Origin: an uncultured Collinsella sp.
GTDB taxonomy: Bacteria; Actinomycetota; Coriobacteriia; Coriobacteriales; Coriobacteriaceae
Length of the DNA stretch: 9,168 nucleotides
Assembly (NCBI GenBank): GCA_937958315.1
Contig: CALFGH010000276.1
Location: 1-9,168 of the forward strand
Direction: 5' to 3'
In this document: piece by piece, positions 1 through 6,774 of the stretch
Position numbering within the stretch: the stretch's first letter is position 1
How the letters are laid out: every line of letters begins with the position of its first letter
Notes under the pieces: generated by a model
Told to the model about the DNA's origin: nothing
Database searches by the model: none
Seen by the model: only the letters and a program-made list of their open reading frames with translations
Translations under genes and position numbers: made by a program

Positions 1-725
1 GACCCGGCGCCGCCCAACGTGATGACCGCAGCTCCGGCGCCCTTGGCGAGCAGGGCGTTGAGTGCCGCGACGCAGCTCGCATCATCCGCGGGCAAGATGC
101 CCGTCAGCATCTGGCACTCAGTCTCGTTGGGGCAGACCAGGTCGACCGCAGGCCAGGCCTCCGCAGGCAACTCGCAGGCAGGCGCTGGATTAAAGAATGT
201 ATAGAACCCGAGCTCGTGAGCGCAAACAAGCGCCTCGGCCGTCGCTGCAAGGTCACATTCACCCTGGGCGATAAAGACGCTTCCGGCAGCCGGGGCAATC
301 TTGCTGGCGTCACCATCGAGTTCATCGGCCACCAGACGTCTCAGCGCGCAGGCAACGTCCTCGCCCGCAAGCGCATGGTTGGCGCCCGGTGACAGCACGA
401 TGCGGTTGTCGCCCTCGCAGCGAATGATGGTCGCCGTTCCCGTCTCCACATCATCGCGACGCGCTATAAGGCCACAGTCCACGCCGGCGTCTTGGAGCCC
501 CGCCACGAGCGACGTGCCAAATGCGTCGCAGCCGACCGCGCCGATCATGTGCGTGCACGCGCCCATGCGCACGGCAGCTACGGCCTGGTTGGCGCCTTTG
601 CCGCCGGCATTAGTGATAAACCCGCTGCCGCCGACGGTCTCGCCCGCACGCGGCATGCGCTCGCACGCCACCGAAAGGTCCATGTTCATGCTGCCGAACA
701 CCGCAACGATGCCGCAATCTGCCAT
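1..725 (-). CDS. rbsK: Ribokinase (PfkB family), C-terminus cut by window edge
   Basis: Ribokinase phosphorylates D-ribose with ATP to give ribose-5-phosphate, feeding ribose into the pentose phosphate pathway in the cytoplasm. The 241 visible codons begin at an ATG (725-723) behind a strong GAGGAGG Shine-Dalgarno (731-737, 5-nt spacer). N-terminal GSMNMDL (residues 11-17) is the typical ribokinase strand, and GGKGANQA (41-48) is PfkB signature 1 for sugar binding. NPAPA (179-183) and PNETE (199-203) follow at the places they occupy in E. coli RbsK. The second PfkB signature with the catalytic Asp (DTxGAGD) should lie just left of base 1 and cannot be checked. No rbs transport or regulator genes are visible on this side. 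Residues 130-148 look slightly longer and more acidic than usual. A related sugar or nucleoside kinase is possible, but the motif set favours ribokinase. Confidence 0.93.
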   Translation of the reverse strand, partial: MADCGIVAVFGSMNMDLSVACERMPRAGETVGGSGFITNAGGKGANQAVAAVRMGACTHMIGAVGCDAFGTSLVAGLQDAGVDCGLIARRDDVETGTATIIRCEGDNRIVLSPGANHALAGEDVACALRRLVADELDGDASKIAPAAGSVFIAQGECDLAATAEALVCAHELGFYTFFNPAPACELPAEAWPAVDLVCPNETECQMLTGILPADDASCVAALNALLAKGAGAAVITLGGAG

Positions 726-730
726 GGAAA

Positions 731-758
731 CCTCCTCGTCCGCGGGCTCTGCACCCGC
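731..758 (-). promoter_or_regulatory. Shine-Dalgarno and small leader hairpin of rbsK
   Basis: On the minus strand a 5-bp GC stem (GCGGG/CCCGC; arms 742-746 and 754-758, 7-nt loop) lies just upstream of the GAGGAGG ribosome binding site at 731-737. The SD itself is outside the stem, so the hairpin could space or stabilise the leader rather than block initiation. No clear -35/-10 pair for rbsK was found in 760-900. Confidence 0.4.
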
Positions 759-866
759 TGTTGGCCGTCAATCATGCGCTCTCGCTCCTCTATAACTTTA
801 GTTCACTTTGATGTGGACGCGCGCTTGAGCTTGCGCCGGCAGCAAGCATTCACAGGAGCAGGCGGC

Positions 867-872
867 TACAAT
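867..872 (+). promoter_or_regulatory. Possible -10 element of the acyltransferase gene
   Basis: TACAAT at 867-872 is one base from the TATAAT consensus and lies 40 bases before the ATG at 912. No good -35 hexamer sits at the right distance: the 16-18 bp positions read AGCATT, AAGCAT or CAAGCA, and the nearest TTG-type hexamers are too far upstream. This is only a candidate. The SD before the ATG (GGATGAAG, 900-907) is also weak. Confidence 0.3.
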
Positions 873-911
873 GAAGGCGTGCTGATTATTCTCGTTATTG
901 GATGAAGTTTT

Positions 912-3128
912 ATGGAACAATTCCCGCGATCGAGTTCGCGCAGCTCACGCCACGCGAGCGATCAACAAGCGCCGCACGAACGTTCGCGCGCTAACCGACA
1001 AGCCACCGAACCGCGCCGCGCTGCAGGCCCCCATCGCGCGCCCGCCAACAAGGGTGCCCGCACCAACAGCGCTGCAAAAGAACAGGCGCCCACGCGCCCC
1101 AAATCTCGCTATATCCCCGCCCTCGACGGCCTGCGCACGCTTGCCGTCGTCGCGGTGGTGCTCTATCACCTCAACCTCACATGGGCACAGGGCGGCCTGC
1201 TCGGCGTCACGATCTTCTTTGTGCTTTCGGGCTATCTGATCACGCGTCTGCTCATCAACGAAGTGACAAAGACCGGCCGCATCGACCTCAAGAGCTTCTG
1301 GATCCGCCGTATCCGCCGCCTGTTCCCCGCCGTGGTGACCGTCGTAGTGGTGACCTGCGCGCTGTGCACCGTCTTTAACCACGTGATGCTCACCAAGATG
1401 CGCCCCGACATCCTGCCGTCGCTGTTGTTCTTCAACAACTGGTGGCAGATTGCCCAAAACGTCTCGTACTTCAATGCTCTGGGCGACCCCTCGCCGCTCA
1501 CGCACTTTTGGTCGCTTGCCATCGAGGAACAGTTCTACCTGATTTGGCCGCCACTGCTGTTTGCCATGGTATCCATGCATGTGAACAAGCCCAACACACG
1601 CCGCGTGGTTCTGGGCCTTGCCGCGGTATCTGCCCTCGCCATGATGGCGCTTTACAACCCTGCCGCCGACCCCAGCCGCGTGTACTACGGCACCGACACC
1701 CGCGTGTTCTCGCTGCTGCTGGGCGCCTGGATGGCCTTTATCCCCGATAGCGATCTGGCGCCGGTGCGTCTCGCTCATCGTTTGGGGCTCAATCGCCTGG
1801 CTGGCGCCGCCAAGCACGGCAAGAACGCTGAGGACAAGCCTGGCAAGAAGGCCGACAAATCAGCCGATACCGCCCCGGCACAGCCGAGCGCCCTCGTGCA
1901 CTTTTGGTCCTCGCCCGCATCCATCGATGTCTTGGGCGTCGTGGGTCTGGTTGGCCTTGCCGCCATGGTCGCACTCACCAACGGCTACACCGCCTTCCAA
2001 TATCGCGGAGGCACGCTACTGTGCTCCATCCTCACGCTCATGGTTATTGCGGCATGTGTGCAGCCCCAGGGCATGGTCGCACGGGCTTTGGCCGCCGAGC
2101 CGCTTGCATGGATTGGCAAGCGCTCCTACAGCATCTACCTGTGGCACTATCCGCTGCTGCTCCTCATGAACCCGGTCGCCAACATCAGCGATACGCCCTG
2201 GTGGCAGTACATCTTGCAGGTGCTTGTGGTGGTCGCCGTAGCCGAATGCTCCTATCGCTTTATCGAGACGCCGTTTAGGAAGGGCGCCTTTGGACGCACC
2301 GTTTCCGAGCTCCGCGAAGGCACCACCACGCCCGCAAGCTGGGTGCGCGCGCATATTCCCGTGTGCGCCGTTTGCGGCGTCGTGCTTGTCGTGGCGCTGG
2401 GTGGTCTGGTCTTTGTGCCCGACACATCCGCGCTGAGCGGCGAGGGCGCCGAAATCCTAAACAAGGAAGCCAAAAATGCAAAACCCCAGGACCAGCAGGC
2501 GGCCGATGACACCGACAAGGACAACGACGGCTTCCCCGACGGATCCTACGACCTGCTGATGATCGGCGACTCCGTGTCGCTGCGCGCCGTCGATTCCTTT
2601 GACGGCGTGTTCCCCCACAGTCACATCGATGCCGAAAAGGGCCGCCAGTTCGATGCGGGCCGCACAACATTTGAGGGTTATATCCAGCAGAACCTCGCCG
2701 GCAAGATCGTAGTCTTTGCGCTGGGCACCAACGGCCTGGTGACCGATGCCCAGATTGACGCCATCATGGCCGATGCCGGCAATCAGCGCACCGTCGTATT
2801 TGTAAACACGCGCAGCCCGCAGCCATGGGTCGGCGCCACCAATCAGGCCATCGCCAACGCCGCCACGCGCTATAAAAACGTTCGCGTTATCGACTGGTAC
2901 GGATATAGTGCCAACCGCAACGACCTGTTCGACGGCGACGGCACGCACCTGTCGAACGCAGGTGTGACCGAGTACCTTAAGCTCATCCACGATGCCGTCA
3001 AGAAAGACCTGCCCGTGCACCCCGAGGATCACGTTAACGATCCGCAGCCGGCGGCCGTCAAATCCGCTGCTGACGCACTCGTCAACGCGCTCGCCTACAA
3101 ACCGCACAAGCTAGGCACCGACAAGTAG
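912..3128 (+). CDS. OatA-type O-acyltransferase: AT3 membrane domain fused to SGNH domain
   Basis: Proteins of this build take acyl groups from a cytoplasmic donor, pass them through a multi-helix AT3 domain, and transfer them outside the membrane with an SGNH esterase-like domain. Known members (OatA) O-acetylate peptidoglycan MurNAc and give lysozyme resistance. Visible here (738 aa): an Arg-rich N-tail (1-66); an AT3 domain (about 67-455) with the R-x10-H motif (R75, H86), WIRRIRR (130-136), FWSLAIEEQFYLIW (199-212) and a final helix near 431-447; then a last membrane helix (482-503), a linker, and the SGNH domain (545-700). Its GDS nucleophile is Ser554, block III is GTNG (605-608), and the DGTH motif gives Asp676 and His679. 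At 738 residues it is longer than typical OatA (about 600) because of the N-tail and a Lys-rich loop at 300-325. Stops in frame upstream exclude an earlier start. The gene stands alone. The substrate (peptidoglycan or another surface glycan) is inferred. Confidence 0.9.
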   Translation: MEQFPRSSSRSSRHASDQQAPHERSRANRQATEPRRAAGPHRAPANKGARTNSAAKEQAPTRPKSRYIPALDGLRTLAVVAVVLYHLNLTWAQGGLLGVTIFFVLSGYLITRLLINEVTKTGRIDLKSFWIRRIRRLFPAVVTVVVVTCALCTVFNHVMLTKMRPDILPSLLFFNNWWQIAQNVSYFNALGDPSPLTHFWSLAIEEQFYLIWPPLLFAMVSMHVNKPNTRRVVLGLAAVSALAMMALYNPAADPSRVYYGTDTRVFSLLLGAWMAFIPDSDLAPVRLAHRLGLNRLAGAAKHGKNAEDKPGKKADKSADTAPAQPSALVHFWSSPASIDVLGVVGLVGLAAMVALTNGYTAFQYRGGTLLCSILTLMVIAACVQPQGMVARALAAEPLAWIGKRSYSIYLWHYPLLLLMNPVANISDTPWWQYILQVLVVVAVAECSYRFIETPFRKGAFGRTVSELREGTTTPASWVRAHIPVCAVCGVVLVVALGGLVFVPDTSALSGEGAEILNKEAKNAKPQDQQAADDTDKDNDGFPDGSYDLLMIGDSVSLRAVDSFDGVFPHSHIDAEKGRQFDAGRTTFEGYIQQNLAGKIVVFALGTNGLVTDAQIDAIMADAGNQRTVVFVNTRSPQPWVGATNQAIANAATRYKNVRVIDWYGYSANRNDLFDGDGTHLSNAGVTEYLKLIHDAVKKDLPVHPEDHVNDPQPAAVKSAADALVNALAYKPHKLGTDK

Positions 3129-3311
3129 CACACCGTCAATCCGCTTGCACCCGGAGGGGGCGTTCCTTATGTGCCGGCACCTAGGGACACTCCTGGCGCG
3201 ATCGATGAATGCCCTTCCGCGGCCAAATTCTGGGCTCCGCGCCACCCCGAGCGTCGTTTCCATGCCCCACACCCATAGCAAACTTCGAGCCGACTCCGAG
3301 AGTCCGTGGGC
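3129..3311. other. Convergent intergenic segment, no supported gene
   Basis: Between the acyltransferase stop and the operon terminator I see no convincing gene. The stretch contains a perfect 10-bp palindrome, GTGCCGGCAC (3171-3180), and a short hairpin with arms GACTC/GAGTC (3292-3296 and 3300-3304, 3-nt loop). A short reading frame follows a GGAGGGGG tract on the plus strand, but it runs into the terminator stem and looks spurious. No T-tract terminator specific to the plus-strand gene is visible here. Confidence 0.4.
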
Positions 3312-3347
3312 AAAAAACAGGCCGCAGCCCATGGCGGCGGCCTGTTT
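3312..3347 (-). terminator. Intrinsic terminator of the Mg2+ transport operon, possibly bidirectional
   Basis: An 11-bp perfect inverted repeat (AAACAGGCCGC at 3315-3325 and GCGGCCTGTTT at 3337-3347) encloses an 11-nt loop. Read on the minus strand, the stem begins 17 nt after the Nramp-like stop codon and runs directly into a run of six T residues (complement of 3312-3317), the classic intrinsic terminator layout. On the plus strand only three T residues follow the stem, so it may also stop the facing acyltransferase transcript, but less well. Confidence 0.87.
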
Positions 3348-3364
3348 AGAGCCCAAAAGAGGCG

Positions 3365-4627
3365 CTACGCGCTGTAGCCCATCGCCTGCAGCACAAACAT
3401 GACGACCGTCAGCACCGTAATCACACCGATAGTCGCCCAGGTAAGCACATTCCACACGCGGCCGTTGCGGTTGGCGCCCATAATGTGTCGATCAGCGGCA
3501 ATAAGCACCTGAAACACCAGAACCACGGGCAACAGCACGCCGTTAATGACCTGCGAGGTCATCATAATCTGGAACAGGTCAACACCGGGCATGAGCACCA
3601 GCACGGCAGAGATGCCGATGATGGCCGTAATGATGCCGCGATAGACCGGGGCCTCGTCCCAGCTGCGATCGGCACCGCGCTCCCAGCCAAATGCCTCGCA
3701 GATGGCGCTGGACGTAACGCCTGGCAGCACACAGGCGGCCAAGAAGCTCGCCGCGACCAGCCCCGAGGCAAACAGCACCGTGGACCACTGGCCCGCGATA
3801 GGCTCCAATGCGCGGGCGGCATCGGCAGCGTCGCTAATCTGAATACCCGCGGGGAACAACACCGTACCGGTCGTGATGATAATAAAGCCGGCGATGACAT
3901 CGGCAGCAATCGAGCCGCTCACGGTGTCGATGCGCTGCAGCACGATATCGTCCTCGCCCGCATTCTTATCGACCACGTTGTTCTGCGCCAAGAAGATCAT
4001 CCACGGCGCGATGGTGGTACCGATCGTTGCGACCACAAGCGACACGTAGCTGGGGTCATTTTGGATGTTGGGCACAACCAGGTCGACCGCCACCTCGCCC
4101 CAGTTGGGGCCGGCCATAAATGCAGCAACGATGTAGGTCACGAACACGCAGCTCACCAGCAGCAGAATCTTCTCGATGCGCTGGAAGCTACCCGACATGG
4201 TAAGCATCCAAACCAGCAGCGCCACGAGCGGCACCGAGATGCTCGCCGGCACGCCAAAGAGGGCAAGGCCACTCGCGATACCCGCAAACTCCGAGATGGT
4301 AACGGCCGTATTGGCGATCAGCAGCGCCGCCATGGCCAGCACGCTCCTGCGCACGCCAAAGCGCTCGCGAATGAGCGAGGCCAAGCCCTTGCCTGTGACG
4401 CAGCCACAACGCGCCGCAGTCTCCTGTGTCACGATAAGCAGCACGGTCATGACAGGAAGCATCCACAGCATCTTGTAGCCATAGCTGGCACCGGCGCTGG
4501 AATACGTGGCGATGCCACCGGCGTCATTGCCCGAAAGCGCCGCCAGAAGGCCAGGGCCCATGGCGCCAAAGATGGCCGCGATGGTCAGTTTTTGCTTGGT
4601 GCTCGCCTTTTGCTTCGTGTTTTGCAC
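3365..4627 (-). CDS. Nramp-related transporter with NRMT (Mg2+-type) binding site
   Basis: This is an SLC11/Nramp-fold integral membrane divalent-cation transporter, 420 aa, with hydrophobic segments throughout. Classical Nramp proteins take up Mn2+/Fe2+ with protons using DPGN in helix 1 and a Met before Pro-His in helix 6. Here helix 1 reads GPGLLAALSGNDAGG, so the motif is DAGG (Asp35, Gly38 in place of Asn). Helix 6 reads GTTIAPW, with Ala207 in place of Met and Trp209 in place of His. Asp retained, Asn to Gly and Met to Ala is the pattern I recall for NRMTs such as the Eggerthella lenta protein, which carry Mg2+ and Mn2+ and are not proton-coupled. I chose the GTG at 4627-4625: it follows an AGGTGG ribosome site and lies 8 nt after the stop of the MgtE_N/CBS gene. 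An upstream ATG at 4690 would place 21 unlikely residues inside that gene. Fold certain; Mg2+ preference inferred. Confidence 0.88.
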   Translation of the reverse strand: MQNTKQKASTKQKLTIAAIFGAMGPGLLAALSGNDAGGIATYSSAGASYGYKMLWMLPVMTVLLIVTQETAARCGCVTGKGLASLIRERFGVRRSVLAMAALLIANTAVTISEFAGIASGLALFGVPASISVPLVALLVWMLTMSGSFQRIEKILLLVSCVFVTYIVAAFMAGPNWGEVAVDLVVPNIQNDPSYVSLVVATIGTTIAPWMIFLAQNNVVDKNAGEDDIVLQRIDTVSGSIAADVIAGFIIITTGTVLFPAGIQISDAADAARALEPIAGQWSTVLFASGLVAASFLAACVLPGVTSSAICEAFGWERGADRSWDEAPVYRGIITAIIGISAVLVLMPGVDLFQIMMTSQVINGVLLPVVLVFQVLIAADRHIMGANRNGRVWNVLTWATIGVITVLTVVMFVLQAMGYSA

Positions 4628-4631
4628 GCGA

Positions 4632-4637
4632 CCACCT
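4632..4637 (-). promoter_or_regulatory. Ribosome binding site overlapping the upstream stop codon
   Basis: AGGTGG on the minus strand overlaps the TAG stop (4638-4636) of the upstream gene and lies 4 nt before the GTG start of the transporter (7 nt if only AGG pairs). This arrangement supports the GTG start and suggests translational coupling of the two genes. Confidence 0.6.
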
Positions 4638-6480
4638 AACCCATGACCGACATGGCAAGCAGCACCGCAGCGATGCAGTACGCCACGCACGAAATCATGA
4701 CGGCAATGACGTTCATGGCGGTGCCCGACGTATTGAGGTCGTGCTCATCACGCCAGAACAGCACCATCAGGTAAATCACGGCGCTCATGTTGCCAATCAG
4801 GCAGACGATGGCCGCGATGTTAAAGCAGCCGGTAAAGAGTTGCTCCTCAAACATAGGCGCGTCGAGGAACGCGGCGGTGCGCACCAGTTGGGCGCACAGG
4901 TAGGTCACGAGCGACAGAATCAGGCCCATGCCCGTGCTCTGGAAGAAAAATCCCAGATACGGCTTGGGCTCATCGTCATGGCCGTCGTACTCCAGGAAGT
5001 AATTCTTGACGAACGACACCATGCGCGAGGCAGCCAACAACACGAGCGGCATGGCGCACATGGGGAACACCACCAGATGCGCGGAGCCCAGCGCCGTCCC
5101 CAGCACTGTTGCCATGATGCACGAGGCAATGCCCCACACGACAACCCAGTACTGGCGATGCACAAACCAGCTGAGCACATTCGTCGAGTCGTCGGACGCG
5201 CTATCGCCCGAGCCGACGCCTGCGATCTGCAGGTCCTCCTGGTGCTCCTCGGCGATAACGTCCATGGCGTCGTCAAAGGTCACGATACCCAAAATGTGAC
5301 GGTTCTCGTCGCAAACGGGGATGGCGACCAAGTCGTACTTGGTCATCTCGTCCGTTACGTCTTCCTGGTCATCGTCGGGCGACACATAAACCAGGTCGCG
5401 ATAGGCCAGCTGGCCCAGCGTGGCATCGCGGTCGGCCACGATGAGCGTACGCAGCGAAAGCACGCCGGTGAGCATGCCGCTCGGGTCCTCGGTATAGACG
5501 TAGTAGACGCTCTCGAAATCCTCGTCGAGCTTGCGGATCGCCTCGATGGCGTCACCGACCGTCGCCGTGGCGGGCAGGGAGACAAACTCCGAGGTCATGA
5601 TACGGCCGGCGGTGTTGTCCTCATAGCCCAGCAGGTTACGAATCGCCTTCTCCTCCTGAACGCCCATCAGGCGCAGAAGCTTCTCGGCCTTCTCGTAATC
5701 GAGCTCGTCGATCAGGTCGGCGGCGTCGTCCGGGTCCATCATGGCCAGCATCGACGATGCGTCCGTGTCGGACAGGCCCTCGAGCATCTCGGTCATAAGC
5801 TCGTCGTCATCGAACTCCGAGATGGCCTCGGCGGCCTGGGCGGTATCGAGTTGCGCGAACACCTGCGCACGCAGGCGCGGGTCGAGTTGCTCGATAATGT
5901 CAGCAATGTCGGCAGGGTGCAGCTCGCCGAGCGTCTTGTGCGACACCGAAAGCTGGATGTTTTTAGTCGAACGGTCGAGCAGGTCCATGTAGGACCAGGC
6001 GATGATGTCCTCGCCGAGCGGTTTGCCCAGGTGCTTCATAAAGCTCTCGACGACATGCTCGAGTGCGGGGCTGATCGCGCGCAGCAGGCCGCGGGCGCCG
6101 ACTTCGGCACCCAGCAGACGCAGCTGATTTTCGCCCGACATGGAAAACTTGATGTCGTTTACGCGCACGACCTTCATGCCCTGCGTGTCGACAATCTGCT
6201 TGTTGAGCACGTCGCGGGCGAGCAAGAGTTCGGTCGGCTGCAGGTACGAAAAACGGATTTCGGTGGCCGGCGACTTAAGGTGCACACCCGTCTCGTCGAT
6301 ACGGTCGACCCATTTGCGCCAGCTGATCATAAACGGCGTCTTGCCGGGTCCGCGGAACGCGAGCGACGTCACGTGCGGAAAAACTTCGCCGGTAGCAATG
6401 CCAAAATCGTTCACAACGCCGAGCTTTTCGCCATCGACGTCCAAGACCGGCAGTTTGAGCATCTCACTCAGATAATTCAC
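4636..6480 (-). CDS. PRC-barrel / MgtE_N / CBS protein with divergent 5-TM domain
   Basis: A 614-aa membrane protein. Domains in order: a PRC-barrel-like region (about 5-70) and a second half-barrel (about 85-125); a MgtE_N superhelix (about 185-285) full of the typical acidic repeats (EFDDDELMTEML, MDPDDAADLIDEL); then CBS 1 starting with YEDNTAGRIMTSEFVSLP (286-303) and CBS 2 (about 358-412); and five hydrophobic helices (about 444-464, 468-487, 514-538, 546-575, 586-612). In MgtE channels the N and CBS domains bind Mg2+ and gate the pore. Here the pore hallmarks are not evident: I see no GGN(A/S)GxQ motif after helix 2 and no Asp in the last helix at the MgtE selectivity position. It may therefore be a divergent channel or a Mg2+ sensor for its operon partner, the NRMT-like transporter 8 nt downstream. 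The start is GTG (6480-6478) with GGGGAG 5 nt upstream. The next ATG, at residue 7, has a poorer site. Confidence 0.87.
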   Translation of the reverse strand: MNYLSEMLKLPVLDVDGEKLGVVNDFGIATGEVFPHVTSLAFRGPGKTPFMISWRKWVDRIDETGVHLKSPATEIRFSYLQPTELLLARDVLNKQIVDTQGMKVVRVNDIKFSMSGENQLRLLGAEVGARGLLRAISPALEHVVESFMKHLGKPLGEDIIAWSYMDLLDRSTKNIQLSVSHKTLGELHPADIADIIEQLDPRLRAQVFAQLDTAQAAEAISEFDDDELMTEMLEGLSDTDASSMLAMMDPDDAADLIDELDYEKAEKLLRLMGVQEEKAIRNLLGYEDNTAGRIMTSEFVSLPATATVGDAIEAIRKLDEDFESVYYVYTEDPSGMLTGVLSLRTLIVADRDATLGQLAYRDLVYVSPDDDQEDVTDEMTKYDLVAIPVCDENRHILGIVTFDDAMDVIAEEHQEDLQIAGVGSGDSASDDSTNVLSWFVHRQYWVVVWGIASCIMATVLGTALGSAHLVVFPMCAMPLVLLAASRMVSFVKNYFLEYDGHDDEPKPYLGFFFQSTGMGLILSLVTYLCAQLVRTAAFLDAPMFEEQLFTGCFNIAAIVCLIGNMSAVIYLMVLFWRDEHDLNTSGTAMNVIAVMISCVAYCIAAVLLAMSVMG

Positions 6481-6690
6481 TGGTGCTCCCCATCATTATC
6501 CCTTCGGACTGCGGCCATGCCGGCACGCCATCCGTGGGCTTTTAGATATGTATACGCATGCGCGGGCGGCACGCCGCTCGGCGCTCACACCCCGTGCATG
6601 CGCAAGAAGCACCTGCATGGGGTCATCGACTGTATGGTCGAGGTTTGGATTTCACCTGCAACCTTTCTCTTGACCCTTGTTATCCGCAGT
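6481..6690 (-). promoter_or_regulatory. Structured 5' leader of the Mg2+ operon, candidate cation-responsive switch
   Basis: About 200 nt of non-coding leader precede the GTG. In minus-strand order: a weak stem GGTT/AACC (6660-6663 with 6642-6645); a hairpin TCGAC/GTCGA (6637-6641 with 6626-6630, 6-nt loop); then a long hairpin whose 5' arm A (6623-6609) pairs with 3' arm B (6603-6589). This has 13 pairs including one wobble, two 1x1 mismatches and loop TTCTT. Arm B can instead pair with downstream segment C (6566-6553): CGGG/CCCG, one mismatch, then GCATGC/GCATGC and three more pairs. A:B and B:C exclude each other. The apex of A (6613-6604) is also complementary over 10 positions, three of them G-U, to the SD region (6491-6482). 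It does not match my memory of the M-box or the ykoY Mn2+ riboswitch. Structure is seen; function is inferred. Confidence 0.5.
6486..6491 (-). promoter_or_regulatory. Ribosome binding site that fixes the GTG start at 6480
   Basis: GGGGAG on the minus strand, 5 nt before the GTG. It decides between this GTG and the in-frame ATG 18 nt downstream. The same bases can pair with an upstream segment of the leader (6604-6613). Confidence 0.65.
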
Positions 6691-6691
6691 A

Positions 6692-6700
6692 ACTATAGCA
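6692..6700 (-). promoter_or_regulatory. Candidate extended -10 promoter of the Mg2+ operon
   Basis: The minus strand reads TGCTATAGT, an extended -10 (TGn + TATAGT), which would start transcription near 6685 and give a leader of about 200 nt. No good -35 stands 17 bp upstream. A second candidate is TTGGTA (6749-6754) with CATAAA (6725-6730) at 18 bp. I cannot tell which is used. Confidence 0.4.
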
Positions 6701-6774
6701 TCAGCATCGCGCCGTGGCGCCAAATTTATGCTCCAAACATCGCAGGCATACCAAACGCTGACGCATCCGTGACA

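Noticed and set aside
690..775. 29-codon upstream frame overlapping the rbsK start on the minus strand
   Set aside because: It has a GAGGAG-like site upstream, but the peptide is unremarkable and no regulatory run of codons is seen; chance is the simpler explanation.
945..1817. 290-codon open frame on the minus strand inside the acyltransferase gene
   Set aside because: Its His/Gly/Arg-rich composition and full overlap with conserved AT3 motifs mark it as a shadow frame.
3145..3402. 85-codon open frame on the plus strand after the acyltransferase gene
   Set aside because: It runs through the terminator stem into the end of the Nramp-like gene and shows no domain; probably not translated.
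3485..4639. 384-codon open frame on the plus strand opposite the Nramp-like gene
   Set aside because: The translation is a His/Arg/Gln-rich string without hydrophobic or domain pattern, fully antisense to a certain transporter gene.
4628..4690. Earlier ATG start for the Nramp-like transporter at 4690
   Set aside because: It would lie inside the last membrane helix of the upstream gene and add 21 Cys/His/Gly residues not expected in the family. The GTG at 4627 has a proper ribosome site.
6481..6690. Known riboswitch classes in the Mg2+ operon leader (M-box, ykoY Mn2+, TPP)
   Set aside because: A few short strings resemble M-box pieces (GGGTCAA, CCATACAGT) and the 3' end has GAAGGGATAAT, but the conserved opening and closing motifs of these classes, such as GTTAGGTGAGGCTC or CTGAGA, are absent.
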